Shown: in pieces, positions 1 to 9,552 of the stretch
Position numbering within the stretch: the stretch's first letter is position 1
Layout of the letters: every line of letters begins with the position of its first letter
Source of the DNA: Alopecurus myosuroides
Taxonomy: Eukaryota; Streptophyta; Magnoliopsida; Poales; Poaceae
Direction: 5' to 3'
DNA: 64,000 bases
Assembly: GCA_028641055.1 (NCBI GenBank)
Contig: CM054057.1
Span: 402,370,814-402,434,813 of the forward strand
Notes under the pieces: model-generated
Database searches by the model: none
What the model was told of the DNA's origin: nothing
What the model saw: the letters and a program-made list of their open reading frames with translations, nothing else
Position numbers and translations under genes: made by a program

Positions 1-665
1 CCATTATTGCCGAAGAAAAGGTACAATTCTCCGGAGCTATTGGATCTCATGATCATGGTCTTTGTGGCGAGGTCCTTCACAGAGAAGACAAAAGGGTCAA
101 ACTCAACCGAACAAGAATTATCGCGTGGAGAGACTAAGACGTTATGAAGGTGAAGAAGAACGCGTGGAGGCGCGACCACGCCGAGTATGCCGTCATATCG
201 TCGGACATGACGACCTCCTGAAGAGAGTCCAAGACGGTGGTGACGATCCACAAGGCGATATCAACATCAGCCTAGTGCCACTGCTCGTCGGCGTGACGGT
301 GATCGTTCCCGGGCTCGATGTGGTCGTGGGCATGGTGGCGATTCAGGAGGAAGAGAAAGAAGTTGCGCCACTTGGTGAGATTGGATGCAGATGCGTCGAG
401 TTTGAATTTCACGTAGTTGTGGATGGAGTCCTCACGAATGGAGAGGGGGCGGTAGGAGACGCCGGAGTTGGTGAGGGCGACAGCAGATTCGGGAGCAGTG
501 GGCGCAAGAGGGGATATCGATGCTGTTGCTGCCGTTGAATCGAGGCCGGGAGGAGAGAGGGAAGCACGAGGCATGGGGGGAATCTAGAGGAAGAAGGGAG
601 AGGTGTATGTGGATCGGTGTCCAGAGGGGAGGCGGCGGCGTCGCCGGCCATGGCAGGAGTGTATT

Positions 666-677
666 GCTCTGATACCA
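666..677 (-). other. Primer-binding site (tRNA-iMet type)
   Basis: TGGTATCAGAGC on the minus strand complements the 3' end of plant initiator tRNA-Met, the usual primer for Copia and many Gypsy elements. It fixes the orientation of this fragment. Confidence 0.75.
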
Positions 678-683
678 AGAAGG

Positions 684-863
684 TGAATAATATCGTTCTC
701 CCTGCCTTGTATTGATCACAATGAGAGTACATATACATAGGGGAGGCAGGCTCACGATGGAGTGTCGATCCTATCTATCTGGACGACACCCTAGGACTCG
801 GTACAGGATAACGATACAAGTGTGTCCACTATATACAAACTACGTGTTCTGACAACTGACACA
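684..863 (-). repeat. 5' LTR of the left-edge Copia element
   Basis: The segment begins TG and ends CA. Read on the minus strand, it carries a TATATAG motif about 40 bp inside. It ends directly before the primer-binding site after a 6-nt spacer. The length of about 180 bp is short but within the Copia range. Confidence 0.6.
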
Positions 864-1325
864 CCCGCAGATTTCAAGCAACATCATATCGATCTGTCGA
901 TCCACAAGGCTGCTAGGATCCCCGGAGGATCCCCAATGAGAGGCAAGGACACGCTCAGGCATCCACGAGCGTGAACTTACCGTGGAAAGCGGAGCAACAA
1001 ATCTCTAGATCTGGGAAGGATAAATGTGGCACGAGGTGATGGATTAAAGTACTACGGGGCTGGCGAGGCAGCGAGGCGGGCTGTAAGGTCTGGCGGCAGC
1101 AGGGGTGAGGTGGCCTTCAAGGTCTGGCGGCGGAGAGGAGCTCCGTCGCTCCAAAGGTGGTTTGGTCAATTGTGCGTTTATCTATTTACCCGCGTACGTG
1201 AGATCGGCAATTATACTGGTAGTGCACCGAAAATTAGGCGACGTGCATAGCGGAAAAAAGGGAGGGAAAAGTGGCGAATCTTTTTACCTGCAAACCGGCG
1301 ATTTTTGGCACCACGATATGCTCTA
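864..1325. other. Unassigned sequence flanking the Copia LTR
   Basis: No gene, repeat boundary or conserved motif is recognised. Short open frames at 1026-1250 and 1105-1329 have no recognisable protein pattern. Confidence 0.4.
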
Positions 1326-1356
1326 CTAGTAGGCTTTGGCGCGGCGTGGCCGCGCC
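1326..1356 (-). mobile_element. Candidate Helitron 3' terminus (hairpin plus CTAG)
   Basis: Read on the minus strand, a GC-rich hairpin (GGCGCGGC, ACGCC loop side, GCCGCGCC) is followed by about 8 nt and then CTAG, with a T just outside. Helitrons end in CTRR preceded by a short GC hairpin and insert between A and T. The matching TC-type 5' end was not found to the right, so the extent is unknown. A chance palindrome is possible. Confidence 0.35.
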
Positions 1357-2011
1357 CGTAGAGTGATCTTTAGGCGCACCACGGAAAAATTGCTTCCTAT
1401 AAAAAATGTCTAAATGTTTATATAGACTTTGTAATGTTTAGTTTTTTTTTCCAACATATTCGATTTAGAATTGGTATCGGTGAAAGCAGTGTCAAGTTTT
1501 TGTTTTTCAGGGTGTTTTTAAATGACAGTAAGTTGCCGTCTACCCCTTTTGTGTTTAATTGGTATGGGGTGAAACAATTAGTCACTTAAATTACTTTGTA
1601 AGAGGGTTTCAAATAGTCGGGGGGGGGATAAAAAATGGAAATGGGCCACATTACCTTATTAATTTATTAGTTGGGCCAGAGTCAATAAAATGGCTGAGTT
1701 GATTTTGGCTGTCAATTGTGCTCCATGGATCAAAGATTTGGGCACCTTTTGAGTTGGAACGTGCTGAGCGTCCCCCGGGGGATAATTTCCCCCGATCCCC
1801 CGGGTCGACGTGACGACACGTGTCCCATCTGGGTCAACGAGCGAGCCCGCGACCACGCGCTTCCCTTTCCCCCGTGAAAAAAAGCAACACTGCGTCGCCG
1901 ATGGAGCAGAGATGGAGCAGGCGCCGCATCCCACGGCACCCTCTCTCCCCCCGTGCACGCCGGCGTCGCTCCCCGTCAGCCATGGTCCGCCCCCATTGGA
2001 GCAGCAACGAC
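1357..2011. other. GC-rich unassigned stretch leading into a minisatellite
   Basis: The first half is AT-rich with G and T runs. From about 1760 it becomes GC-rich, with two CCCCGGGGG-like runs near 1772 and 1797 that are mirrored by a similar run near 2800. A frame opening at an ATG at 1901 stays open through the minisatellite to 2713 (270 codons, Arg/Ser/Pro-rich). Its length is explained by the repeat rather than by a recognised domain. Confidence 0.35.
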
Positions 2012-2500
2012 GGAGCACCTCCGAGCTCGTCGGGAGCACCGCCGCCTCACCATGGGAGCATCCCCACCCTCCTATCGGAGCACCTCCGAGCTCGTAGGGA
2101 GCACCGCCGCCTCACCATGGGAGCATCCCCGCCCTCCCATCGGAGCACCTCCGAGCTCGTCGGGAGCACCGCCGCCTCACCATGGGAGCATCCCCACCCC
2201 CCCATCGGAGCACCTCCGAGCTCGTCGGGAGCACCGCCGCCTCACCATGGGAGCATCCCCACCTTCGCCATAGGAGCACCGCCACCTCGCCATGGGAGCA
2301 TCTCCAAACTCCTATTGGAGCATCTCCTTTCTCCTATCGGAGCACATCCGAGCTCGTCGGGAGCACCCCGCCTTCGCCATGGGAGCATCTCCACCACACT
2401 ATTGGAGCATCTCCTTGCTCCTATCGGAGCACCTCCGAGCTCCGTCGGGCACCGCCGCCTTCACCATGGGAGCATCTCCGAGCTCCGTCGGGAGCACCAA
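2012..2500. repeat. 65-bp minisatellite (at least 4 regular copies plus decayed copies)
   Basis: Units begin at 2012, 2077, 2142 and 2207 (period 65) and at 2273 (66). Degenerate, partly rearranged copies follow to about 2500. Each unit contains GGAGCACCTCCGAGCTCGT and CACCATGGGAGCATC. The period is not a multiple of three and the unit has no stop in any frame, so all three forward frames stay open across the array. Whether any frame is translated cannot be told. Confidence 0.85.
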
Positions 2501-2880
2501 GGGAGGAGTCGGGCGGGCGGCGCGGCGATTCTTTCCCGGCGCGGGATAGGAACGGCGGCGGCGCGGGAGAGGAACAGCGGCGGCGCCGGAGATACGGGAG
2601 GACTAGGGGGAGGAGCAGCGGTGGCCGGTTGGACGAAGATGTACATGTGCAGGGGAAAAAAGGAAGAGCGGTCGGGAGGAAGAAGAAAAGGACGGGAGGA
2701 TAGAGGCGAGTAGTGGGGCCTCACCCACGCGCAGGTTTTCTTCGGCCACGCAGCGGACGCGTGTCGTACGCACGAGGCGGGGGATGGAGTGCGTCTGATC
2801 CCCGGGGGGTAATCACTAATCAGCGTTTCCCTTTTGAGTTCGATCGAACAGCGTTGTATGTTTCTAGGAATCGACGTTCC
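2501..2880. other. GC-rich unassigned stretch
   Basis: This is a continuation of the GC-rich domain with AGGAAGAAGA-type purine runs and a CCCCGGGGGG run near 2803. No gene is recognised. Confidence 0.35.
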
Positions 2881-3315
2881 TTTTCTTTTTGAGGGTGAGG
2901 GGACTCATATATTACTCAGAGACAAAGGTTTTATACATCACGCATAGATCATGCGCCATAGCATTAAGCTTCCTCCTGATAAAGGACTCGGAACACACAG
3001 GTAGCATCTATTTAGCTGTAGTAATGCTTTTGTAGATACTCCAATGCTTAGAGTAGTTTGTACTGGTATTATTTGCCGTTGCTACAGCGTTAACACAGTC
3101 TGACTCCACTATCAACCACCGATCAATCTTGAACATGTTATCCAGCTCTAAACTTGCAAGAATTGCCCTTGCCTCTGTTTCTTCCGCATCCTGGCGGGAG
3201 GAGATGGGCTGGTTGCGCCAATAACCGCAATCCCATCCTGTGGTGCAAAGGCCGCGTCGACGTTCATCTTGATCATACCTTTGAGTCGGCGGGGTCCAGG
3301 ACATTGCCACCGTGC
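2881..3315 (-). mobile_element. LINE 3' fragment with RNase H remnant
   Basis: On the minus strand this encodes, in two frames, pieces of the RNase-H-like region found at the C-terminus of plant L1-type LINEs. These are KMNVDAAFAPQDG near the start, ETEARAILASLEL in the middle and WLIVESDCVNAVAT near the end. A T-rich run at 2880-2891 may be the remains of a poly(A) tail. It is broken by a frameshift between the pieces and cannot be functional. Confidence 0.65.
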
Positions 3316-3393
3316 TAGTTTCTCTGTCATGGCCTGGGCAATAGAAACTGTTAGTAGTTTCTCTGTCATGAGCTGAGCAATAGAAACGGTTAG
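3316..3393. repeat. Tandem duplication, two 39-bp units
   Basis: TAGTTTCTCTGTCATG starts at 3316 and again at 3355. The two 39-bp units are adjacent and differ at about four positions. They lie between two LINE fragments, next to a poly(T) run. Confidence 0.8.
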
Positions 3394-3418
3394 CAGGAAC
3401 AGACAGATGCTGGGGTGT

Positions 3419-5285
3419 TTTTTTTTTTTTTTTTTTTGCGGGTAAAAGAGGATTTTATTACTCAATAGGGGTTACAAGATAGTCAAGGTCAAGCGCCTGG
3501 ATGAGACATTCAGGACCCGAACCCTGCCAGGTGGAAGTTCTTCCCTCTGCTCTCGCAAAATTCGCGAGGCAGTGACTAGCCCTATTTTGTGTACGATCCA
3601 CTTTTACAAAAGAAATAATTCTACTACTATTGATCAGAGTCTTAATCTCCGTGATGAGGTACGAGAGAGGCGACCGATCTTGAGACTTCTCCATGATCGC
3701 ATCCACTAGACAAGAGCAGTCTAGTTCTACAAGAATTGGTTTGTCACTCCATTGCATGGCCAATAGTATACCTTCATGACATGCCAATGTTTCAGCTTCT
3801 ATTGGGTCCCGGCAATCAATGAGACTCCGACAGGCGGAAAAGATCACTTGTCCCTCTTCATCTCTTAGCAGTATACCTGCGCCAGCGGTGCCATCATCTA
3901 GCTTAACGGAACCATCACAATTCAGTTTAACCCATCCGCGCGGAGGCCTCTGCCACCTCTTGTCAGGGGGCACTTTCAGAGTTGGAATATCTGGGCCAGC
4001 TTCACCGCCGCCCAGCACATGCTTGCCCTTGATCAAATCTTCAGTAGTGAGTTCTCTCACTTTGTTGAAAGTTTTCCGGTAACCAATCAGGAATTGCTTC
4101 GAGCCCTCAACCGAAGGAAGAGGTTTTGCATGTGTAACCTCATTGTGGGCAAACCACACCCGCCAGGCAACCAACAGTATAGCATCAATCATTTGTGGTT
4201 GAGCTGTAACAATTAGCGATCTCAGCCATGGTCCATGGCATGTTTGTAGTTCAGTCCTAGGTGGAAGCAGCCACTTATCTCGCATTGCTTCCCACAGATG
4301 ATTTGCATGGGGGCACACAAACAAAGCGTGCTTGCTGCACTCTGGTTCCAGACCACAAATGAGGCAAATACCTGTAACGTTAATTCCTCTTGAACGTTTA
4401 TTCATCTCTGTTGCCAGGGCATTGGAAGCCGCCTTCCAAGCAAACGTTTTAACCTTTGGTGGTACCTTTGCCTTCCAAATCCTTTGCCAACAAACATCCC
4501 GGCCATTGCTAGATGTTGTGAAAGCACACTGATCTGGAGTTTGGTCAAGTGCTAACCTGTACGCACTTCGGACAGAAAAAACTCCTGTCTTCTCTGGATG
4601 CCAAGCAAGGACGTCGTCGTCGAACCGGCGGGATGGCCTAATCTTCAAGATCACCTCCGCATCAATTGGTCGAAAGTTAGCCTGTACAACAGCCTCTTTC
4701 CATTTACCTTGGTCGTCCAACAGCTGTGATACTCGACGAAGGCGGCATTTTTCTTGTGGCGTCAACACCTTGAAATAGGAGTTTCGTGGGAGCCAACTGT
4801 CCCTCCATATTCGGATGCTACGACCATTACCAACACGCCATATGAGGCCTTTTTTTAGTAGTTCCAAGCCATGTGCTATTGCAGTCCAAGTAGAAGATGG
4901 GTTTCCAGTGAAAACCGTATCCACAAGGTTACCGTTCGGATAGTACCGTGCCCGGAGAACCCGTGCACACAAGCTGTCTGGCAACGTCAGCAAGCGCCAA
5001 GCCTGTTTCGCAAGGAGTGCTTGGTTGAATATGCGCATGTCCTTAAACCCCATTCCGCCTTGCATCTTGGGACGAAGTAACCTCGGCCATCCAACCCAAT
5101 GAGTCTTCCGTTTACCGTTAGCCGATCCCCACCAGTAATTACGAATCAAGCGATTCATGTCATCGCAAACCGATGCAGGTAGTTTGAAAACTCCCATAAT
5201 ATAAGTAGGAATTGCTTGTGCAATGGCCTTAATGAGTATTTCTCGCCCACTTTGCGCTAGAAGACCTTTCACTTTATCTTTTGGC
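3419..5285 (-). mobile_element. 5'-truncated L1-type LINE
   Basis: An uninterrupted T run at about 3418-3437 is the poly(A) tail of a minus-strand element. The body holds the C-terminal half of ORF2 and stops abruptly near 5280, as 5'-truncated LINE copies do. No clear target-site duplication was found beside the poly(T) or near 5285, so the exact right boundary is uncertain. Confidence 0.75.
3458..5272 (-). pseudogene. LINE ORF2 C-terminal part: RT thumb, zinc-binding region, RNase H
   Basis: This is an open frame of 604 codons with no internal stop. The N-terminus (GREILIKAIAQAIPTYIMGV, then YWWG) is the segment just after the polymerase domain of plant L1 reverse transcriptase. Around residue 300 lies a Cys/His cluster of the zf-RVT type (CLICGLEPECSKHALFVC). 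From about residue 450 there is an RNase-H-like domain with NCDGS, EAETLA and ELDCSCLVDA as probable acidic active-site segments. The endonuclease and the catalytic polymerase motif are missing, so this is a truncated copy despite its intact frame. The long open frame suggests a fairly recent insertion compared with the other LINEs here. Confidence 0.8.
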
Positions 5286-5626
5286 TCGGTAGTAGGATCC
5301 CACAGGATAAAGCATAGGATGACAGGAAAGTGGCAGGATTTGTGATGCTTTCCTTGCCATATTCATATATAGCGCCATAGTAGGAGAAGGATGAGGGCTT
5401 CCTGTTGCAGCAGTCTAGGAAAAAACAAGTAATCAGTCCTTACCAGTGTAAGGGAAGAGATGATTAGGTGGAAGATCCCAGTGGTTTGGCTTCTTTTTTT
5501 TCCCTGAGGCCTCTCGCCTTGGTGCACGAGACTGGTGTGGTAGCTATCTTCTTCAGTCATACGGCACAGCTTACAATTCAAGTTGAACGGGGCATATAAA
5601 ATTCAAATAGCTAGAAACTCTACTAA
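5286..5626. other. Unassigned sequence between LINE and Harbinger element
   Basis: No recognised gene or repeat boundary. The last three bases (TAA, 5624-5626) are the left target-site duplication of the next element. Confidence 0.4.
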
Positions 5627-5924
5627 GAGCATGTCTAACAGACCCCCTATATGGCCCAAACCCGTATAATAACCGCTGATATACGGGTTTGGGCTCTACC
5701 CGGCCATCTAGCACGCCCCGTAAATGGACCACCCCGGACGATTTTTTACAAGTTTGGGTAGGGGGCGGCCCGTCGACCCCTACATGTGCGGGTCGGGAGG
5801 AGATATAGAGGTCCAACCCCTCACCTTTTCCCCCACTGCGCGCGAAGCTCCCAACCGCCGCCGCCGCCGCCGGAAATCCGCCTCCTCGCCCTCCCCGGCC
5901 ACCGCGGCGCCAGATCTCGCCGCC

Positions 5925-6293
5925 ATGGACTCCTCGCAAGCCTCTCCAACCGCCAACGGCGCGCCACCAATGTCTGAGGTGGTGAATACTGCCACCGCCA
6001 GCCGCCGCCCCGTAGATCCGGTCGCCTCCGAGGCACCGCACCCCCGCCGGGCCCCCAGCGGACCTCGGCGCCCCTCGACTCGCCGCGCCGTTTGCATCTC
6101 CGCCGCCTCCCCACGGTGAGTACTCGCCGGGCCGTTCCGCGGGGGCCTGATCTCGGCTTCGCGATGCCGTAGATGTCTGCCGGAGATGATGCAGTACATC
6201 TTCCGCATCAAGGACCTCGAGGACCGAGCGAAGCTGCTAGATCAGAGGAAGGGTTCCGCGAAGGGCCGCATATGCATCCCGCGGAACCACTCT
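5925..6293 (+). pseudogene. Two exon-like segments inside the Harbinger element
   Basis: A start codon in good context (GCCGCCATGG, near 5924) opens a Ser/Ala/Pro-rich frame that reaches a canonical donor CACG|GTGAGT at about 6115. A second open segment (about 6186-6293) encodes QYIFRIKDLEDRAKLL and then GRICIPRNHS, followed by CTG|GTATGA. A basic IPRN-like stretch is found near the N-terminus of some Harbinger transposases, so this may be the remnant of the element's own ORF. A captured host fragment is equally possible. No downstream catalytic region is present. Confidence 0.35.
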
Positions 6294-6445
6294 GGTATGA
6301 CCTGTAGATTTTTTTTTTTTACTATAGGGCATTGTTTTGAATCTTGGCATAATATATGATCCATCGCACAGGATGTATCCAATATGAGCAATCCTTGCGA
6401 ATGATGCCAAAGCAAGATTTAGGTTCATAAAACAGATTAATGGCA

Positions 6446-6875
6446 ATTTCATGCATAGCCTGGTTTCCTCAAGTTTGTCCGAAAGTCGGCCATTCTTGTT
6501 TTTCACCTGTTCCTGCTTGCTTTCTGAACTATTTTGGAGAAAGATACCAGGAACTGTCAAATTACAACCCCCTAATGGTATTGCATTGGATGTTGGAGTT
6601 ATGGAGAACATGAACATAACAATCCTCAAGTATGGGAACCCATACTTGAGAATTGTTCTGTTCATGTTCTCCCTAACTGCAACATCTAATGCAATACCAT
6701 TAGGGGCTTGTAGTTTGATGGTTCCTGGTATCTTTCCTCCAAAAATAGTTCAGAAACCACTCTGGTATGACCTGTAGCAAGCAGGAACTGATGAAAAACA
6801 AAAAAGAATGAGGCAGTGAAAATACTCGGACAAACTTTAGGAAACCCCAAAAAAGAAGATTTTAGCTATGCATGA
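6446..6875. repeat. Long imperfect inverted repeat (hairpin), arms about 190 and 235 nt
   Basis: The centre is at 6637/6638, where TCAAGTATGGG, a 2-nt loop and its complement meet. The left arm runs back to about 6446 and the right arm forward to about 6875. They pair with scattered mismatches. The right arm has an extra 23-nt block (6755-6777) that is identical to 6285-6307 upstream and includes a donor-like CTG|GTATGA. Transcription through the element would give an extended double-stranded RNA. Confidence 0.85.
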
Positions 6876-6904
6876 AAATGTCCAAAACCCTGTTTTGTGA
6901 GGGG

Positions 6905-7012
6905 CCAAAAGCTCGTGCGAGCTAGCAGACCCCCTACCCCCGCCCCGTAAAACAGAATATTCTGTTTTACGGGGCGGGGGTAGGGGGTCTGCTAGCTCGC
7001 ACGAGTTTTTGG
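6905..7012. repeat. Near-perfect 108-bp palindrome
   Basis: The axis lies between 6958 and 6959 (ACAGAATATTCTGT core). The 54-nt arms match except at one position (6911/7006). The arms contain GCTAGCAGACCCCCTA, which resembles the GTCTAACAGACCCCCTA of the terminal inverted repeat of the same element. They may be derived from head-to-head ends. There is no spacer, so the DNA could extrude as a cruciform. Confidence 0.9.
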
Positions 7013-7091
7013 CCGGCGAAATGCGTATACAGGGCCCTCTACACGCGTTTTAGGGGGCGAAAATATAAGGGGTCTGTTAGACATGCTCTAA

Positions 7092-7523
7092 CATAGGTTG
7101 GGCATGTAAACCACAAAGCTACCGCATCAAAGTCTGTTTACAATGCCTAGTTTTATTTGTTTCGGGAAAGCAGAGTCAGTAGGTCCTGTTTTGATCTCAA
7201 TCTAGTAATAAACAAAATATGAACCAATAAAAATGAAACGGCACAATGAGAGCACAAACAAGCCTAACCAGTGAGTCGGTGTCACTTTATCTTCAAAAGC
7301 AAGTACATGTATTGAACATACAACATGAAAGAAATTAAGGGTCAACATAGTTGTTGAAATATAGTTTTCTAAAATTATGAATGGACAAGAATTCGTCCAA
7401 ACTTGGGAGAACACTACATGACGACAGCAATGAAGCCATGGCTGCGCCAGCAAGGAAATACAGCCTCAAAGGAAGAAGACACAAATAAAAAAATTGGAAG
7501 TGAAGAACTCAGAGAGGTCTCAC
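7092..7523. other. AT-rich sequence, possible 3' end of the candidate minus-strand gene
   Basis: On the minus strand an acceptor-like CTTTGAG at about 7464 is followed by two alternative open segments, but neither frame could be chosen. No other feature is seen. Confidence 0.25.
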
Positions 7524-7611
7524 CAGGGACTTCAAATCTTCAATTTGGTTGTGGCTAAGCAAGTCATCCAGAGAACACGCCATTATCAAATCTATCATCA
7601 CACAACAGTAA

Positions 7612-8374
7612 CTTGTTTTTTTTTTGAAAGGATGATTATATCATTTATGTAAAAATATCAGGGTTACAATCGATGAAGCTTTATTTTGATGAGCAGGTCA
7701 GAACCACACATTGTAAAACGCCTTACACTCTAGTTGACACAAAGTTGCGTGTTCTGCTAACTTTCTCATAATTAATTGGCGATCCAATGGCTATTAAAAA
7801 AGAATCCTTTCCAATAATACCAACCTCATACCTACCCATATTACGCTCCTGGAAGGAGTCCATAACAGTGGTACAATCTGTCTGACTGTCTCAACGATCA
7901 GATTTGTCGATAAGTAGTGCCATCTCGAGCCCATGGATGCACTTCATAGTGCCTCACCCATCACTGCAATTTGGCAGGGCAAGATATAGTCCGAGGCTGA
8001 GCACACAACTTTACTGCTATGATCCCTTAGCACTGTGTCCCAAAGCTCCATCTGTGCTATCTCTTATAAAACCCGACTCAGGTTTTTTCCATGATTACTC
8101 CACGCCTTCTGCATGCACTGGATCATGTTCAGGTACAACCGTTTCTTGATCTAATGGTGCCTTTTCCTTTTCCGTCAACGGTAGCTTGTCCCTTTGTAAG
8201 GCCTTGCATAGTAGCTAGAGAATTAAGTAAGTAGCGTACCTTGCTTACATCACCTCTCCCAAAAATAGTATCATTTCGATGATGCCAAGCTCTCCACAAG
8301 ATGAACATCATATTTTCCCTAATATCTTCATTTAGTTCAGACTTAGGTGGAAGCTTCCAAATTTCACTCCCTGT
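7612..8374 (-). mobile_element. Short 5'-truncated LINE with target-site duplication
   Basis: The 11-bp sequence CACAACAGTAA occurs at 7601-7611 and 8375-8385 and brackets the insert. A T run at 7616-7625 is the minus-strand poly(A) tail. At the right end, an 82-codon frame (8129-8377) contains LWRAWHHRNDTIFGRG, the segment between the zinc-binding and RNase H regions of plant LINE ORF2. The rest is decayed. Confidence 0.8.
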
Positions 8375-9182
8375 CACAACAGTAATATTCTTGTTAGACG
8401 TCTACCTGAAAACCACAAGCATTAGAGGCAACAAAAAATGCAAATTCAAGGAGTCCCGCAGATGAAATCAATGAGCACTAAAAGTACTTTGGTGGTGTGA
8501 CCGTAACTGCAAAACAAGCATGGTTTATCCTAATCATCTAAGCTCTAAACTGCAAGTACCTATGAACTGAATCTCTCAGTTAAGCCAAACCTTTTGCTAG
8601 TTTTACTACTTGTAACCTTTTCCATAACCTTAATGTCAAGTTTTTCCTATTCAAATAAATTAATGAAATGTATGCATCACTCTACGAAACTTTTCTTACC
8701 TAGCAGAAACTAAACTAATAAAATAGAATAATCCATACACTTGAAGAATAGAAGTTTTATGAGGGGCAAACCAACAAATCTTATTTGACAGATGGAATAG
8801 ATGCAGAATCCATATACACGGTTTTCTGTATGCAACATCGTGTTAAAACAAAATAATGCTACTACCTTCTTCTGCCTTTTCAGAATTAAATGAAGACGAT
8901 GCGTAATAGCTACTACACTAACCACATGTAAAATATCTACAAAAAACACAGTGCTGAAGCAGCATAGAAAATCCTCACTCCTGATTCTGATCTATATGTA
9001 GAACCTATAAAAAAATCCACATGCTTATACTAAGAAATACTCCTATTTTGAGTATGCAAGAAATTTGTTTTTGAGGATAAACCTGTCCTGTTTGCTAATA
9101 TAAAGAGAGAAGTCATCTGAGCATAACACATTGCCTATACGAAGCATTTATAGAAATATCGTGTTTAGAAAATGGCTCATGC

Positions 9183-9536
9183 CTGCCAACCACCTTCAGG
9201 CGAAGCTTCGCTGCATGACTGGTGGATCACCGCCCGCCAGAACACACCAAAACGGCTACAAAGGTCTGGCTTCAATCACCCTCCTCACCCCATGGATGAT
9301 TTGGAAGCAGCAAAACGGGTGTGTCTTCGAGAACGAACGCCCAGCTGTTGGAGGCCTTGTTGCAAAGATCAAAGAGGAGGCATCCCTGTGGGCTCGCTCT
9401 GGTGTGAAGGGCTTGAGGACACTCCTGCCAACAACCTGGGATGCACACTGATGTTTTCCCCTTCTCCTGTTTTGTGCCTCCTAGGAGGATTGTAAATTGA
9501 ACCCTATCTTTTCAATGAAACGATGCATTTTCTCGG
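9183..9536 (+). mobile_element. Short 5'-truncated LINE with target-site duplication
   Basis: AGAAAATGGCTCATGC (9167-9182) and AGAAAATGGTTCATGC (9537-9552) form a 16-bp duplication with one mismatch. The insert encodes the last approximately 60 residues of a LINE ORF2 (LLTPWMIWKQQNGCVFENER, ending DAH and TGA at 9451). It ends with a typical 3' UTR containing TTTTCAATGAAACGATGC. No long poly(A) remains. Confidence 0.8.
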
Positions 9537-9552
9537 AGAAAATGGTTCATGC

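Larger units (their letters stand above)
1..863 (-). mobile_element. 5' part of a Copia retrotransposon (LTR, PBS, start of gag), truncated by window edge
   Basis: On the minus strand, a short LTR (684-863, TG...CA, about 180 bp) is followed by a perfect initiator-Met-tRNA primer-binding site, TGGTATCAGAGC, at 666-677. Next comes a gag start whose open frame is seen at 272-574. The encoded segment NYVKFKLDASASNLTKWRNF matches the N-terminal pattern of plant Copia Gag, in which a conserved Trp follows a short Ser/Asn-rich stretch. Below 272 the frame is broken. No flanking duplication can be tested because the 3' LTR lies outside the window. The start of the LTR at 863 could shift by a few bases. 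Confidence 0.7.
5627..7088. mobile_element. PIF/Harbinger-type DNA transposon (1462 bp, non-autonomous)
   Basis: Terminal inverted repeats of about 27 bp begin GAGCATGTCTAACAGACCCC at the left and end in its reverse complement at 7088. They are flanked by TAA at 5624-5626 and 7089-7091. A 3-bp TAA/TTA duplication with GAGCAT-type ends is characteristic of PIF/Harbinger and Tourist elements. Inside are two exon-like segments, a long hairpin (6446-6875) and a 108-bp palindrome (6905-7012). There is no complete transposase, so it would need one supplied in trans. Confidence 0.85.

Noticed and set aside
62..538. 158-codon plus-strand frame
   Set aside because: Antisense to the Copia gag start, which has a recognisable protein pattern and an LTR/PBS context on the minus strand.
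5850..5880. CCG triplet run as a gene-associated microsatellite
   Set aside because: Only about six units, inside the Harbinger element's GC-rich exon-like segment; not separately informative.
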